DNA of 64,000 bases, taken from the NCBI GenBank assembly GCA_021325365.1, contig JAJPHF010000150.1, positions 1 through 64,000 of the forward strand, read 5' to 3'. Below, piece after piece: positions 28,636-36,923 of the stretch (positions are counted from its first letter, which is position 1; every line of letters starts with the position of its first letter). The position numbers and the translations under genes are program-made. A model generated the notes under the pieces. It made no database searches and was not told where the DNA came from. It was given only the letters and a program-made list of their open reading frames with translations. Source of the stretch: Pseudomonadota bacterium (GTDB taxonomy: Bacteria; Chloroflexota; UBA6077; JAJPHF01).

Positions 28636-29535
28636 ATGGCGGCGAAGGGGCTCGTCGAGGCGCTTGGCAATCAGGCCTGGCTGGAGCCGCTGGCCAACAC
28701 GCTCCAGCAGGCAGTCGGAACGGCCTTCACCGCCGCCGGCTCGAACGGCCAGGCGGTGAAAGATTTCCTGCACGGCGTCTGGCTCGGCCACCCGCTGCAC
28801 CCCGCGCTTACCGATGTGCCGGTCGGCGCCTGGACCGTCGCGCTGGCGCTCGACGCGCTGGAGGGGCTGAGCGGGCGCGACGAGCTAGGCCCCGGCGCGG
28901 ATGCCGCGGTAACGCTGGGCCTCGTCGGCGCCGCGGGCGCGGCCGTCACCGGCCTGACCGACTGGCACGATACCGACGATCCCGCGCGCCGCGTCGGCCT
29001 CGTCCACGGCCTGCTGAACACCGGGGCCGCGCTGCTGTACACCGCGTCGCTGCTGAGCCGGCGCGGGGGCAATCGCGCTGCGGGCCGCGGCTACGCGGCG
29101 CTCGGCTACGCGGTGGCGACGGTCTCGGCCTACCTCGGCGGCGAGCTGGTCTTCCAGCAGCGCATCGGCGTGGACCACGCGGCAGGCGTACAGCCGCCGG
29201 CCGACTGGACGCCCGTGTACGCCGCGCCCGACCTCCCGTCCGACACCCCGCGGGGCGCCGAGGTGAACGGCATGCAGGTGGTGCTCGTGCGCAAGGACAC
29301 GAGGGTGTACGCGCTCAACGGCGTCTGCTCCCACCTGGGCGGCCCGCTCGCCGAGGGCCACGTCGAGGGCGAGGGGATCGTCTGCCCGTGGCACGGCTCG
29401 TGTTTCGCCCTGGACGACGGCCGCGTCCTGAGCGGCCCCGCCACCTTCCCCGAGGTGTGCCTTGAGACGCGGGTGCGCGATGGCCAGATCGAGGTGCGGG
29501 CGCTCCAGGCGCCTGGGGACGGGAGTGAGGCATAG
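28636..29535 (+). CDS. DUF2231 membrane domain fused to a Rieske [2Fe-2S] domain
   Basis: A 299-residue protein behind AAAGGAGG. The N-terminal half is DUF2231 with several helices (HPLHPALTDVPVGAWTVALALD; GLVGAAGAAVTGLTDW), residues about 50-180. The C-terminal half is a Rieske ferredoxin domain with cluster ligands in CSHLGG and CPWHGSCF (residues about 235-257). It probably passes electrons at the membrane; the partner oxygenase or quinone reaction is unknown. It follows the hydantoinase gene by 125 nt. Confidence 0.9.
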   Translation: MAAKGLVEALGNQAWLEPLANTLQQAVGTAFTAAGSNGQAVKDFLHGVWLGHPLHPALTDVPVGAWTVALALDALEGLSGRDELGPGADAAVTLGLVGAAGAAVTGLTDWHDTDDPARRVGLVHGLLNTGAALLYTASLLSRRGGNRAAGRGYAALGYAVATVSAYLGGELVFQQRIGVDHAAGVQPPADWTPVYAAPDLPSDTPRGAEVNGMQVVLVRKDTRVYALNGVCSHLGGPLAEGHVEGEGIVCPWHGSCFALDDGRVLSGPATFPEVCLETRVRDGQIEVRALQAPGDGSEA

Positions 29536-29579
29536 AGGGTCGGGGGCAGCCCATCCGCGCAGGGCGTGCCGCTGGGCCC

Positions 29580-30995
29580 CTAAGTCCTGGCCTCCGCCCC
29601 CTCGCTGCTCGCGCCTGATCCCTGAACCTCGCAGGCGCTCGCCGCCAGGCCCAGCTCGCCGGTCAGGTAGTCGACAAACTGGCGCGCGGTGCGGCCCGAG
29701 CGGCCCTTGTGGCGCAGGGCCCAGGCCAGCGCGCGGCGCCGCAGCTCGTCCGCGTCGATCGGCAGGGCGCGAGCGGCGGCGAGCGCGCGCACGATCGTCA
29801 GGTAGCGGTCCTGGTCGGGCGCCACGAAGGTCAGCGTGATGCCGAAGCGATCGCTGAGCGACAGCTTCTCCTGCGCCGTGTCCACGCCGTGCAGCTCGCC
29901 GTTGACGGCGCCCGCGCGGTCCTCGAAGCGTTCCTGCACCAGGTGGCGGCGGTTGGACGTGGCGTAGAGCAGCACGTTCGGCGGCCGCGCCTCCAGCCCG
30001 CCCTCCAGCACGGCTTTCAGCTCCTTGAACTCCGTCTCCGTCTCGTGGAAGCTGAGATCGTCGACGAACAGGATGAAGCGCTCGCGACGGTCCCGCAGGA
30101 GGTCGAGCAGCCGCGGCAGGTCGGGCAGGTGCGCCTTGGCGACCTCGACGAGGCGCAGGCCCCGGTCGCTATAAGCGGTCAGCAGCGCGCGCACGGTAGA
30201 CGACTTGCCCGTGCCGCGGTCGCCGTAGAGCAGCACGTTGTTCGCGGGGTAGCCGGCCAGGAAGTGCTCCGTGTTGCGGAGCAGTAGGTCGCGCTCGGCC
30301 TCGTAGCCCACCAGATCGTCCAGGCGCGGCGTATCGGGATGGGCGATCCCCTCCAGGTAGCCGCGACCGTCGGCGCGCTCCCAGCGGAACGCGCGGTAGC
30401 GAGCAAACAGCCCCGTGCCGGCGCGCGCATAGTGCTCGGCGAGCGCGGGCAGCAGCGGACCCCAGTCGGCGGCCGCGAGCAGCCGCTGTTTAAGCGCGTG
30501 TGCCGCCGGGTCGCGCGGCGCCGTATCGGCCCCCAGCGGGCGGAACCCGTCCCAGCCCAGCCAGCGTTCGTGCGGCGCGACCCGGAGCGCCGCCGTCTGG
30601 AGTGCATGGGCATCGAGGGCGATCAGGCCGTGCAGCGCCGCCAGCTCCACGTACGCCTGGCCTACCAGCGCGCTCCCCATCGCGTCCAGCGGCGCGCGCT
30701 GCGCCTTGCGGCTGAATGGGTTGTCGTCGGCCAGTAAGCGGTCGAGGAGATGATTCTGCCAAGCGTCGCCGACCAGCGGCTCGGCCGCCAGCTCGGCCTC
30801 GGCCGCCAACAGGGTGAACAGCCGTCCCCAGCAGGCGCGCGCGCTCCGTGAGCTGGTCTGCTCGGCCAGCGCGACGAGCAAGGCCCGGAAGGCCTGGCCC
30901 ACCTCGTCGTCCAGCACGGCACGGAAGAGCGCCAGCTCGTCGGCGCGCGCACTGATCGCGGCCAGCTGGCTCGCTTCCGCCGCCGTCGCCCGCAT
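29580..30995 (-). CDS. DUF815 AAA-type ATPase
   Basis: A 471-residue protein. The first 200 residues are helical and unassigned. The DUF815 ATPase follows, with GYEAERDLLLRNTEHFLAG, Walker A GDRGTGKSS, Walker B ILFVDDLSF, the sensor region LLYATSNRRHLV, and SDRFGITLTF. The family is widespread and uncharacterised, usually described as a cytoplasmic AAA-like ATPase. The ATG at 30995 is used because upstream frame is unconserved. It is convergent with the Rieske gene. Confidence 0.85.
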   Translation of the reverse strand: MRATAAEASQLAAISARADELALFRAVLDDEVGQAFRALLVALAEQTSSRSARACWGRLFTLLAAEAELAAEPLVGDAWQNHLLDRLLADDNPFSRKAQRAPLDAMGSALVGQAYVELAALHGLIALDAHALQTAALRVAPHERWLGWDGFRPLGADTAPRDPAAHALKQRLLAAADWGPLLPALAEHYARAGTGLFARYRAFRWERADGRGYLEGIAHPDTPRLDDLVGYEAERDLLLRNTEHFLAGYPANNVLLYGDRGTGKSSTVRALLTAYSDRGLRLVEVAKAHLPDLPRLLDLLRDRRERFILFVDDLSFHETETEFKELKAVLEGGLEARPPNVLLYATSNRRHLVQERFEDRAGAVNGELHGVDTAQEKLSLSDRFGITLTFVAPDQDRYLTIVRALAAARALPIDADELRRRALAWALRHKGRSGRTARQFVDYLTGELGLAASACEVQGSGASSEGAEART

Positions 30996-31260
30996 CGTTT
31001 CGGCCACACGTGCCCCCGGTGCTCGTAGTCTGTGGCTGTTGGATTCTACACTGGCGTGCGGCGGCCCCCAAACGGGCCGTCCCGCGATGTGTGCCCGGCA
31101 CGGAAAATGCACTGCAGCGCGGGGCCGCGGACGGGCCGAGCGCGCCGGAATTCACACCGCACACGTACAGCATCGGTATAATGGGTTGGCGCGTTGTTCG
31201 GCTGGCGCTTCGGCTCACCTCAGGGGTCGCGACACGCTTTGGAAGAGGGAGGTGTCAACC

Positions 31261-31815
31261 GTGAAGCTCCGACTCGCTTCAATCCTAGGGGTGCTCGCCC
31301 TGACCGCCACCGCTACGGTGGTGCCCGCCTCGGCGGCCGGGACGAGCACGGCAGCGAACCCATCCAGCCCGGCCGCGGTACTGACCCCCGCGCAGACCGG
31401 CACCAGCAACCCGGCCCAGTCCGACGGCTGGGGCTATATGTCCATGGACGGCACGGGCATGACGCCGTGGGCGACCCTGCAGCAGGCGTCGTCGGACGAC
31501 CAGTCCACCGGCTCGAGCAGCGACGACGCCGGCCGCATGCGCCGCCACCACCGCCGCATGTGGAGCGGTTTTGGCATGCCGGGCGGCATTGGCATGTTGC
31601 CCCCGACGGGCTCGCCGTGGCCCTGGTGGGCGGGTATGCCGCTGTGGCAGATCAGCGCCATGACCGGCGGGACCTGGCCGTGGGCGTACGGCCCGCCGCT
31701 GTTCCTGGCCCCGCCGCTGCCGCCGCTGCCGCCGCTGGGGGTGACCCTGTTTAACGTAGGTTTGCTGAGTGGGCGGACATGCACGCCCAGGCTGCTGGTC
31801 ACGATCTGCCGGTAG
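31261..31815 (+). CDS. Hypothetical secreted protein
   Basis: 184 residues from GTG 31261, with GGAGGTGTCAACC upstream and a TATAAT box at 31177-31182. A signal peptide (KLRLASILGVLALTATATVVPASA) is followed by a Ser/Thr/Ala stretch, a His/Arg cluster (RMRRHHRRMW), then Gly/Pro/Trp-rich sequence. The last 25 residues include two Cys. No family is recognised. The His/Met-rich middle could bind metal, but that is only a suggestion. Confidence 0.6.
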   Translation: MKLRLASILGVLALTATATVVPASAAGTSTAANPSSPAAVLTPAQTGTSNPAQSDGWGYMSMDGTGMTPWATLQQASSDDQSTGSSSDDAGRMRRHHRRMWSGFGMPGGIGMLPPTGSPWPWWAGMPLWQISAMTGGTWPWAYGPPLFLAPPLPPLPPLGVTLFNVGLLSGRTCTPRLLVTICR

Positions 31816-31944
31816 GCGCGGACGCCGGTCGGCGTCGACGGGGCCGCTGGCTCCCAGCGGCTCCCGTCGACGGAGGCCCCTTGGCTTACCCCTGAGTCAC
31901 CGCCGCCAGCTGTCCCAACGCGGTCTCTTCACTGGCGACAACAC

Positions 31945-31978
31945 GGAGCCCCCTCGCCGGAGTTGGCGAGGGGGCTCC
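31945..31978. terminator. Strong bidirectional terminator hairpin
   Basis: A perfect 14-bp stem: GGAGCCCCCTCGCC at 31945-31958 and its complement at 31965-31978, loop GGAGTT. It lies between the convergent secreted-protein and PAC2 genes. Only a broken U-run (CGTGTTGTC) follows on the minus side. Confidence 0.75.
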
Positions 31979-31999
31979 TGGCGTTCGGGGCAGCCGCGC

Positions 32000-32920
32000 T
32001 CAGCTCCGCGGCGCGTCGTCATCCGGGCGCCGCTGCTGCTGGCGCAGGAACTCCTCTAGCTCGGCCACCACCGCCTCCGGGCTGGGAATCTCGGCGGGCG
32101 GCTCGTCGGCGGCCGGCGCGGGCTCCTCGTCGCTCGCCAGCGCGCCCGCATCCAGCTGGCGCACGTACTCCCGCAGCTCGGCGTTGTCGGCGAGCAGGCG
32201 CTCGACGCGCACCTCCAGCGCCTCGGCCGCCCGGCGCAGCTCTTCCAGGTCCACGGGCAAGTCGAGGAGCGCCGACAGCTTGCGCAGCATGCCGTAGCAT
32301 ACCTTCACGTTCGGCGCGGCCTGCAGGTAGTGCGGCGCATGGCCCCATAGGCTGCCCGAAGGCAGCCCGCGCTGCTGGCAGGCGTCGCCGAGCGCCGAGT
32401 GGATGCTCGTCGGGCCCTCGTAGCGCGAGGGCGACAGCCCCATCCTCTGCATCGCCGTGCGGAGCGCGGCGTCCATCGCGGTGCCGCTCACCCGTGGCTC
32501 GCCCGTATGCGTGACCTGATCGAAGGTGCCCCCCAACGACACCACGCGCTCCACGCCGCACCGCTCGGCCAGGCCCAGCACCACGTCGATGTACGTGCGC
32601 CAACGCAGGTTCGGCTCGCGCCCTAAGAACAGCACGAAGTCGGATCCCTCGCCACGCCGCACGTAGTAGTGGAACTCGTTGCGCGGCCAGCGAATGTCGC
32701 GCTGCCAGGGCGTGCGCAGCTTGGTCGTCGGGCGCGTCTCGGTGAAGTCGTAGAACTCCTCGGGGTCGATCGAGGCGAACTTGCGCGCGCGCAGCTTCCG
32801 CAGCAGGTAGCGCATCGAGCCCGAGGCGACCTCGCCGGCGTCGGGCCAGCCGGCGAAGGCCACCAGCATGGTCGGGTTGCGCAGTTGCGGCTGCTCGTCG
32901 ACGGTCAGGTACTCCGCCAT
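32000..32920 (-). CDS. PAC2 family protein
   Basis: A 306-residue PAC2-family protein (related to proteasome assembly chaperone 2). Landmarks: LVAFAGWPDAGEVAS, DPEEFYDFTETRP, VLFLGREPNLRW, VERVVSLGGTFDQVTHT and GPTSIHSALGDACQQRGLPSGSLWGHAPHYLQ. Bacterial members occur in Actinobacteria and Chloroflexota and have no settled function. A coiled coil (residues about 235-270) and an acidic C-terminus follow. The start has GGGGGAGGCGGACGG. Confidence 0.88.
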   Translation of the reverse strand: MAEYLTVDEQPQLRNPTMLVAFAGWPDAGEVASGSMRYLLRKLRARKFASIDPEEFYDFTETRPTTKLRTPWQRDIRWPRNEFHYYVRRGEGSDFVLFLGREPNLRWRTYIDVVLGLAERCGVERVVSLGGTFDQVTHTGEPRVSGTAMDAALRTAMQRMGLSPSRYEGPTSIHSALGDACQQRGLPSGSLWGHAPHYLQAAPNVKVCYGMLRKLSALLDLPVDLEELRRAAEALEVRVERLLADNAELREYVRQLDAGALASDEEPAPAADEPPAEIPSPEAVVAELEEFLRQQQRRPDDDAPRS

Positions 32921-32939
32921 CCGTCCGCCTCCCCCACGA

Positions 32940-33968
32940 CTACCCCGCCGTCACCGGCGCGCCCAGACCGTAGAACCGCAGCGCGTTCTCGGCCAGCACC
33001 TTGCGCTTCAGCGCCTCCGGCATGTCGGTCCGGTCGCGGATGGCGGCGACGCTGTGCGGCCAGGCCATGTCCCAGTGCGGGTAGTCGGAGGCGTAGAGAA
33101 TCTGGCCCTCGCCGATCCACTCGGCCGCCAGCGGGATCAACGACTCCTCGGGCTCACAGCCGATGTACACGCGGCCGCTCTTCACGTACTCGCTGGGCTC
33201 ACCCTTCAGCAGCGGTGCCTCGTGGGGCCGCTTCTCGTACTCCTCGTCCATGTGCTCCATCCAGAACGGGAGCCAGCCACAGCCCGCCTCCATGAAGCCC
33301 ACCACCAGCCGCGGAAACCGCTCCAGCACGCCGCCGAGCACCACGTTGGTCAGGCTGATCATCTGTTCCGGCACGTGCGAGAACAGGTGCAGCCCCAGGA
33401 ACGTGTCGAAGCGCGCCTCGCCGCGCTCGCTGCCCGTCGCGTGGTAGGCCACCGGCACGCCGAGCCGCTCGCATGCCGCATAGAGCGGGTCGTAGTACGG
33501 ATCGCCGACGCTGCGCGGGCCGTAGCGCAGGTAGGTCGGGAACATTGCGCCGACCATGCCCAGGTCGGTCACGGCGCGGTTGACCTCGCGGACTGCCGCC
33601 TCCACGTCCTGCAGCGGCAGCAACGCCACGCCCTTCAGCCGCCGCGCGTCCGCCTGGCAGTAGTCGTGCAGCCAGTTGTTGTACGCCTGGCACAGCGCCG
33701 CCGCGTAGTCGCGCTCGCGCACCTCGCCGATGAACAGCGCGTTCGTCGGATACAGGATCGATACGTCGATGCCCTCGACGTCCATGTCCTGCAGCATCGT
33801 CCGGACGTCCACGTCGCGCTTGCCCAGTTGGCCGCCCAGGTCGCGGTCGTGCGCGTCCTTCGGGAGGAGCAAGGTCCGCCGTGCCCATTGGGGCGCCAGG
33901 TAGCGCTTCAACTCGCTCTCGTTGTCGCGGACGTGCCCGTCCGCGTCGACGACGAGTAAATCCTTCAT
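32940..33968 (-). CDS. Amidohydrolase family 2 protein (metal-dependent hydrolase/decarboxylase)
   Basis: A 342-residue TIM-barrel amidohydrolase of the Amidohydro_2 family. Key parts: VVDADGHVRDNESELKRYL at the N-terminus, VAYHATGSE, the FMEAGCGWLPFWMEHMDEEYE segment and SDYPHWDMAWPHS near the C-terminus, which holds the metal Asp. Family members are decarboxylases or hydrolases of aromatic or cyclic substrates. It overlaps no neighbour but follows 20 nt before the PAC2 start on the same strand. A paralogue lies at 63341. Confidence 0.88.
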   Translation of the reverse strand: MKDLLVVDADGHVRDNESELKRYLAPQWARRTLLLPKDAHDRDLGGQLGKRDVDVRTMLQDMDVEGIDVSILYPTNALFIGEVRERDYAAALCQAYNNWLHDYCQADARRLKGVALLPLQDVEAAVREVNRAVTDLGMVGAMFPTYLRYGPRSVGDPYYDPLYAACERLGVPVAYHATGSERGEARFDTFLGLHLFSHVPEQMISLTNVVLGGVLERFPRLVVGFMEAGCGWLPFWMEHMDEEYEKRPHEAPLLKGEPSEYVKSGRVYIGCEPEESLIPLAAEWIGEGQILYASDYPHWDMAWPHSVAAIRDRTDMPEALKRKVLAENALRFYGLGAPVTAG

Positions 33969-34049
33969 CGCGCTCCTCCAAGCAAGCGGCAATACGGTAC
34001 CCGCGCGGGCACCCGCCCGTCCTATGCCTCCAGCGTAGCACACCGGCTC

Positions 34050-35354
34050 TCAGGCGGTCACCAGGCGGCGATAGACGGCGTCCAGGCGGGCGGCCGCGGC
34101 GTCCCATGAGAGGTGGGCGGCGGCCCGGGCGCGCAGCGCCTGGCCGCACGCCCGCGCGGCGCCGGGGTCGCGCAGCGCGGCCAGCAGCGCGTCGCCGAGG
34201 GCGCCGACATCGCCGAGGGGCGCGTACAGGCCAAGGTCGCCCAGCAGCTCGCGGTTCACCGGGGCGTCGAAGGCGACGACCGGCAGCGCCATCGCCATGT
34301 AGTTCAGCACTTTGCCGTTGCCCTCGGTCGCCGACACCTTGGGCGCCACGGCGACCGTCCCGAGCGCCAGGTAGTCAGGCGCCTGCTCATAGGGCACCCG
34401 GCCGGGCAGGACCACGCGCGCGCCGATGTCCAGCGCAGCCGCCTGCGCGCTATAGTAGGCCTGGCCCGGGTAGCCCAGCAAGAGGAAGTAGACGTCCGGC
34501 TCGGCGGCCAGCACCCGCCGCGCCGCTTGCAGCAGCAGCGATAGGCCCTGGTACTCGGCCAACAGCCCCAGGTACACGACGACCGGCGCCCCGGGGGGTA
34601 GGCCCAGCCGGCCGCGCAGCGCCGCCACCCGCGCCGCGCGCGCCGAGCCCGGCGCGGCCGGCGCGAATCGCGCCACGTTCACGCCGTCGGGCACGACGGT
34701 GATGCGGCGCGCGGGACAGCCGAACTCGCGTACCAGCAAGTCCGCCGCGTGGCGGGTGCTCGTGACGACCGCGTCGGCCAGGCGGTTGATCGCCGCCTCC
34801 AGCCGGCGCATGGGGCCGTACCAGCGGCTCGCCGGACGCAGGAAGCCGTGGTCCACCATCTCGGCGGTCAGGCTGCCCTGAAAGTCGAACACCAGCGGCG
34901 CGCGCGCCAGCCGGCTGAGCGGGTAGCCAATGAAGGCACCCTCGTGCAGGTGGCCGTGGACGACGTCCGGCCGCGTGCGCCCGAGGCCACGCAGCGCCGT
35001 GGCGCCCAGCAGCGCGTCGAGGTAGAGCTTGTGGCGCGACGAGCCGGGCCGCGCGTGCCAGCGCCCAGGCGGGCGCGGCGTGCGGCGGACTACCACGTCC
35101 GCCACGGCTCGCCCGTAAGGGTAAGTGTATAGCGTCGGGCGGTGGCCGGCGGCCTGGAGCGCTCGCATCTCCTCCAGGATGCGGACGTGGCAGCCGTAAT
35201 CGCCGAAGAACGGCGTGGGAGCAATCGTGAGGACGCGGCAGCCAGCAGCCGTGTGAGACGTGCCGTGGCCCCGGGGCGCGCTGGCGGCGGTCGGCTGCGG
35301 GGCAACGGGCTCGGCGGGGGCCGACGGCAGGGCCGTCGGCGCGCGCCGGCTCAA
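34050..35354 (-). CDS. GT4 family glycosyltransferase
   Basis: A 434-residue GT-B transferase from TTG 35354, which overlaps the stop of the upstream GT2 gene (TTGA). The first 40 residues are a variable tail; the fold begins CRVLTIAPTPFFGDYGCHVRILEEMRAL. Donor-site features include VVPDGVNVARFAP and the E-rich KVSATEGNGKVLNYMAMALPVVAFD. It probably adds a sugar to a lipid-linked or surface glycan together with the GT2 enzyme. Confidence 0.88.
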   Translation of the reverse strand: MSRRAPTALPSAPAEPVAPQPTAASAPRGHGTSHTAAGCRVLTIAPTPFFGDYGCHVRILEEMRALQAAGHRPTLYTYPYGRAVADVVVRRTPRPPGRWHARPGSSRHKLYLDALLGATALRGLGRTRPDVVHGHLHEGAFIGYPLSRLARAPLVFDFQGSLTAEMVDHGFLRPASRWYGPMRRLEAAINRLADAVVTSTRHAADLLVREFGCPARRITVVPDGVNVARFAPAAPGSARAARVAALRGRLGLPPGAPVVVYLGLLAEYQGLSLLLQAARRVLAAEPDVYFLLLGYPGQAYYSAQAAALDIGARVVLPGRVPYEQAPDYLALGTVAVAPKVSATEGNGKVLNYMAMALPVVAFDAPVNRELLGDLGLYAPLGDVGALGDALLAALRDPGAARACGQALRARAAAHLSWDAAAARLDAVYRRLVTA

Positions 35355-36112
35355 CCCGGCTCCGCCCCCCCGCCCTGGGGCGGCACCCGCCCGTAGGCGG
35401 CCAGCGCCGTGGCGGGCGGCGTCCGGGGCGGCAGGCTAAGGCGCAGGCGGAAGAGATCGCGGAAGGCGCGCAGGATCACGTCGGGCCGAGCGCCGGTCGC
35501 CCGCCCCGCTGTACGCGGCAGGTGCGTGACGCGGCGCTCGCGCAGGCGGAACCCGGCGCGCCGTGCCTTGACGAGGAACTCGGCGCTGAACGTGGCCCCG
35601 CCCGATTCGACCTGGACCGCCTCCCACACCTCGCGGCGGAACAGCTTGAACGCGCAGTCCACGTCCCGGGCCACCGGCCCGAACAGCAGCCGCACCAGCA
35701 GGTTCCACCCCCAGCCGTTCAGGCGCCGCGGGAGCGGATCGCGGCGCGGCTGGCGGACGCCGACGACCAGGTCGGCATCTTGCATCTCGGGAATGAACCC
35801 GGCGATCTCGCGCGCGTCGAACTGCTTGTCGCCGTCGGTAAGAAAGATCCAGTCCTTCGTGGCGGCCGAGAAGCCCGTCGCCAACGCCGAGCCGTACCCG
35901 CGGTTCACCGCGTGGCTCACCAGCCGCACCGCCGGCAGCTCGGCCGCGACCGCCGCGACGCGCGCCGCGGTGGCGTCGCGGCTGCCGTCGTTGACCACGA
36001 TCACCTCGTAGTCGTCGACCAGATCACGCAGTACGGTCACCATGGCGCGCGCCGTCTCGGCGATGATCGCCTCTTCGTTGTAAGCGGGCAGCACGGCCGA
36101 GATACTGGCCAA
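35351..36112 (-). CDS. GT2 family glycosyltransferase (dolichol-phosphate-mannose synthase-like)
   Basis: A 253-residue GT-A enzyme from TTG 36112 with AAGGAGAG upstream. It starts MASISAVLPAYNEE, has the nucleotide-binding VVNDGSRDAT, NRGYGSALATGFSAA, the DxD-like TDGDKQFD, and DVDCAFKLFRREVW. It resembles DPM1/GtrB-like enzymes that charge a polyprenyl phosphate, which could feed the GT39-type enzyme at 6451. It is translationally coupled to the downstream GT4 gene and divergent from the heptose-type nucleotidyltransferase. Confidence 0.9.
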   Translation of the reverse strand: MASISAVLPAYNEEAIIAETARAMVTVLRDLVDDYEVIVVNDGSRDATAARVAAVAAELPAVRLVSHAVNRGYGSALATGFSAATKDWIFLTDGDKQFDAREIAGFIPEMQDADLVVGVRQPRRDPLPRRLNGWGWNLLVRLLFGPVARDVDCAFKLFRREVWEAVQVESGGATFSAEFLVKARRAGFRLRERRVTHLPRTAGRATGARPDVILRAFRDLFRLRLSLPPRTPPATALAAYGRVPPQGGGAEPG

Positions 36113-36183
36113 AGATACTCTCCTTGAAGAACGCCGAATTCTACCCCGCGCTTTGATACAGCGGCAACTCACGCCGCGTGGGC

Positions 36184-36189
36184 TATAAT
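36184..36189 (+). promoter_or_regulatory. TATAAT -10 box with leaderless spacing
   Basis: A perfect TATAAT ends 7 nt before the ATG of the nucleotidyltransferase gene at 36197. No Shine-Dalgarno sequence is present. Transcription would start at the A of the ATG. A -35-like GGCAAC lies 16 nt upstream, a weak match. Confidence 0.6.
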
Positions 36190-36196
36190 CCGCGCG

Positions 36197-36721
36197 ATGA
36201 ATACCGATCGCGCGACCCCGCCGGACGACCGGCACTACACGCTACCCGCGCTGGCGGCGCGCGTGGCCGCGCTGCGCGCGAGTGGTGGCCGTCTCGTGCT
36301 GACGAACGGTTGCTTCGACCTGCTGCACGTCGGCCACGTCCGCTACCTGCAAGCCGCCCGCCGCCTGGGCGACTTCCTCGTCGTGGGCGTGAACGCCGAC
36401 GCCTCCGTGCGGGCGCTCAAAGGTCCGACGCGCCCGCTCGTGCCCGCCGCCGAGCGGGCCGAGGTCGTTGCGGCGCTCGGCTGCGTCGACGCCGTGGTCA
36501 TCTTCGACGCCGCCACCGCCGAGCCGCTCGTGTCCGCTCTGCGCCCCGAGGTCTACGTCAAGGGCGCCGACTATACCGAGGCCACGCTCCCGGAGGCGCG
36601 GCTGGTGCGCGCCTACGGCGGCACCGTGGCGCTCCTGCCCACCGTGCCGGGCGCCTCCACCACGGCGCTCCTGGAACGCGCCGCCAGCCACCAAGCGGCC
36701 GGCCGTGACGAGGGGGAGTGA
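36197..36721 (+). CDS. rfaE2: RfaE2/HldE C-domain-like nucleotidyltransferase
   Basis: A 174-residue cytidylyltransferase-fold protein: [21 protein letters not shown] (the HxGH-type motif is HVGH), [22 protein letters not shown], and [11 protein letters not shown]. It matches the stand-alone D-glycero-beta-D-manno-heptose 1-phosphate adenylyltransferase domain. In a likely non-LPS organism it may make ADP- or GDP-heptose, or glycerol-type donors, for surface glycans. It is divergent from two glycosyltransferases, which fits that role. The gene looks leaderless. Confidence 0.88.
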   Translation: MNTDRATPPDDRHYTLPALAARVAALRASGGRLVLTNGCFDLLHVGHVRYLQAARRLGDFLVVGVNADASVRALKGPTRPLVPAAERAEVVAALGCVDAVVIFDAATAEPLVSALRPEVYVKGADYTEATLPEARLVRAYGGTVALLPTVPGASTTALLERAASHQAAGRDEGE

Positions 36722-36747
36722 TACCGAATCCGGGGGTGGCGTTCCCT

Positions 36748-36922
36748 TACTCCCTCTCCCTCTGGGAGAGGGTCGGGGTGAGGGCCCGCCTCCCTAGGCG
36801 ACCCCAGGGCCGGATCGGATATAACCCCTTCCCCCCATAGGGGACGGGGGCTACCGCTCCGCCGCCCTCGCCGCAAGCCCTCCCTTTCCCCTGTGGGGGG
36901 AGAGGGGGCTGAGGGGAGAGGG
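36748..36922. repeat. Two CCCTCTCCC/GGGAGAGGG palindromic elements
   Basis: CTCCCTCTCCCTCTGGGAGA with GGGTCGGGGTGAGGGC forms the first element. A second, larger one runs from CCCCTTCCCCCCATAGGGGA to TGTGGGGGGAGAGGGGGCTG. They fill the gap between convergent genes and probably act as terminators. Confidence 0.75.
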
Positions 36923-36923
36923 G

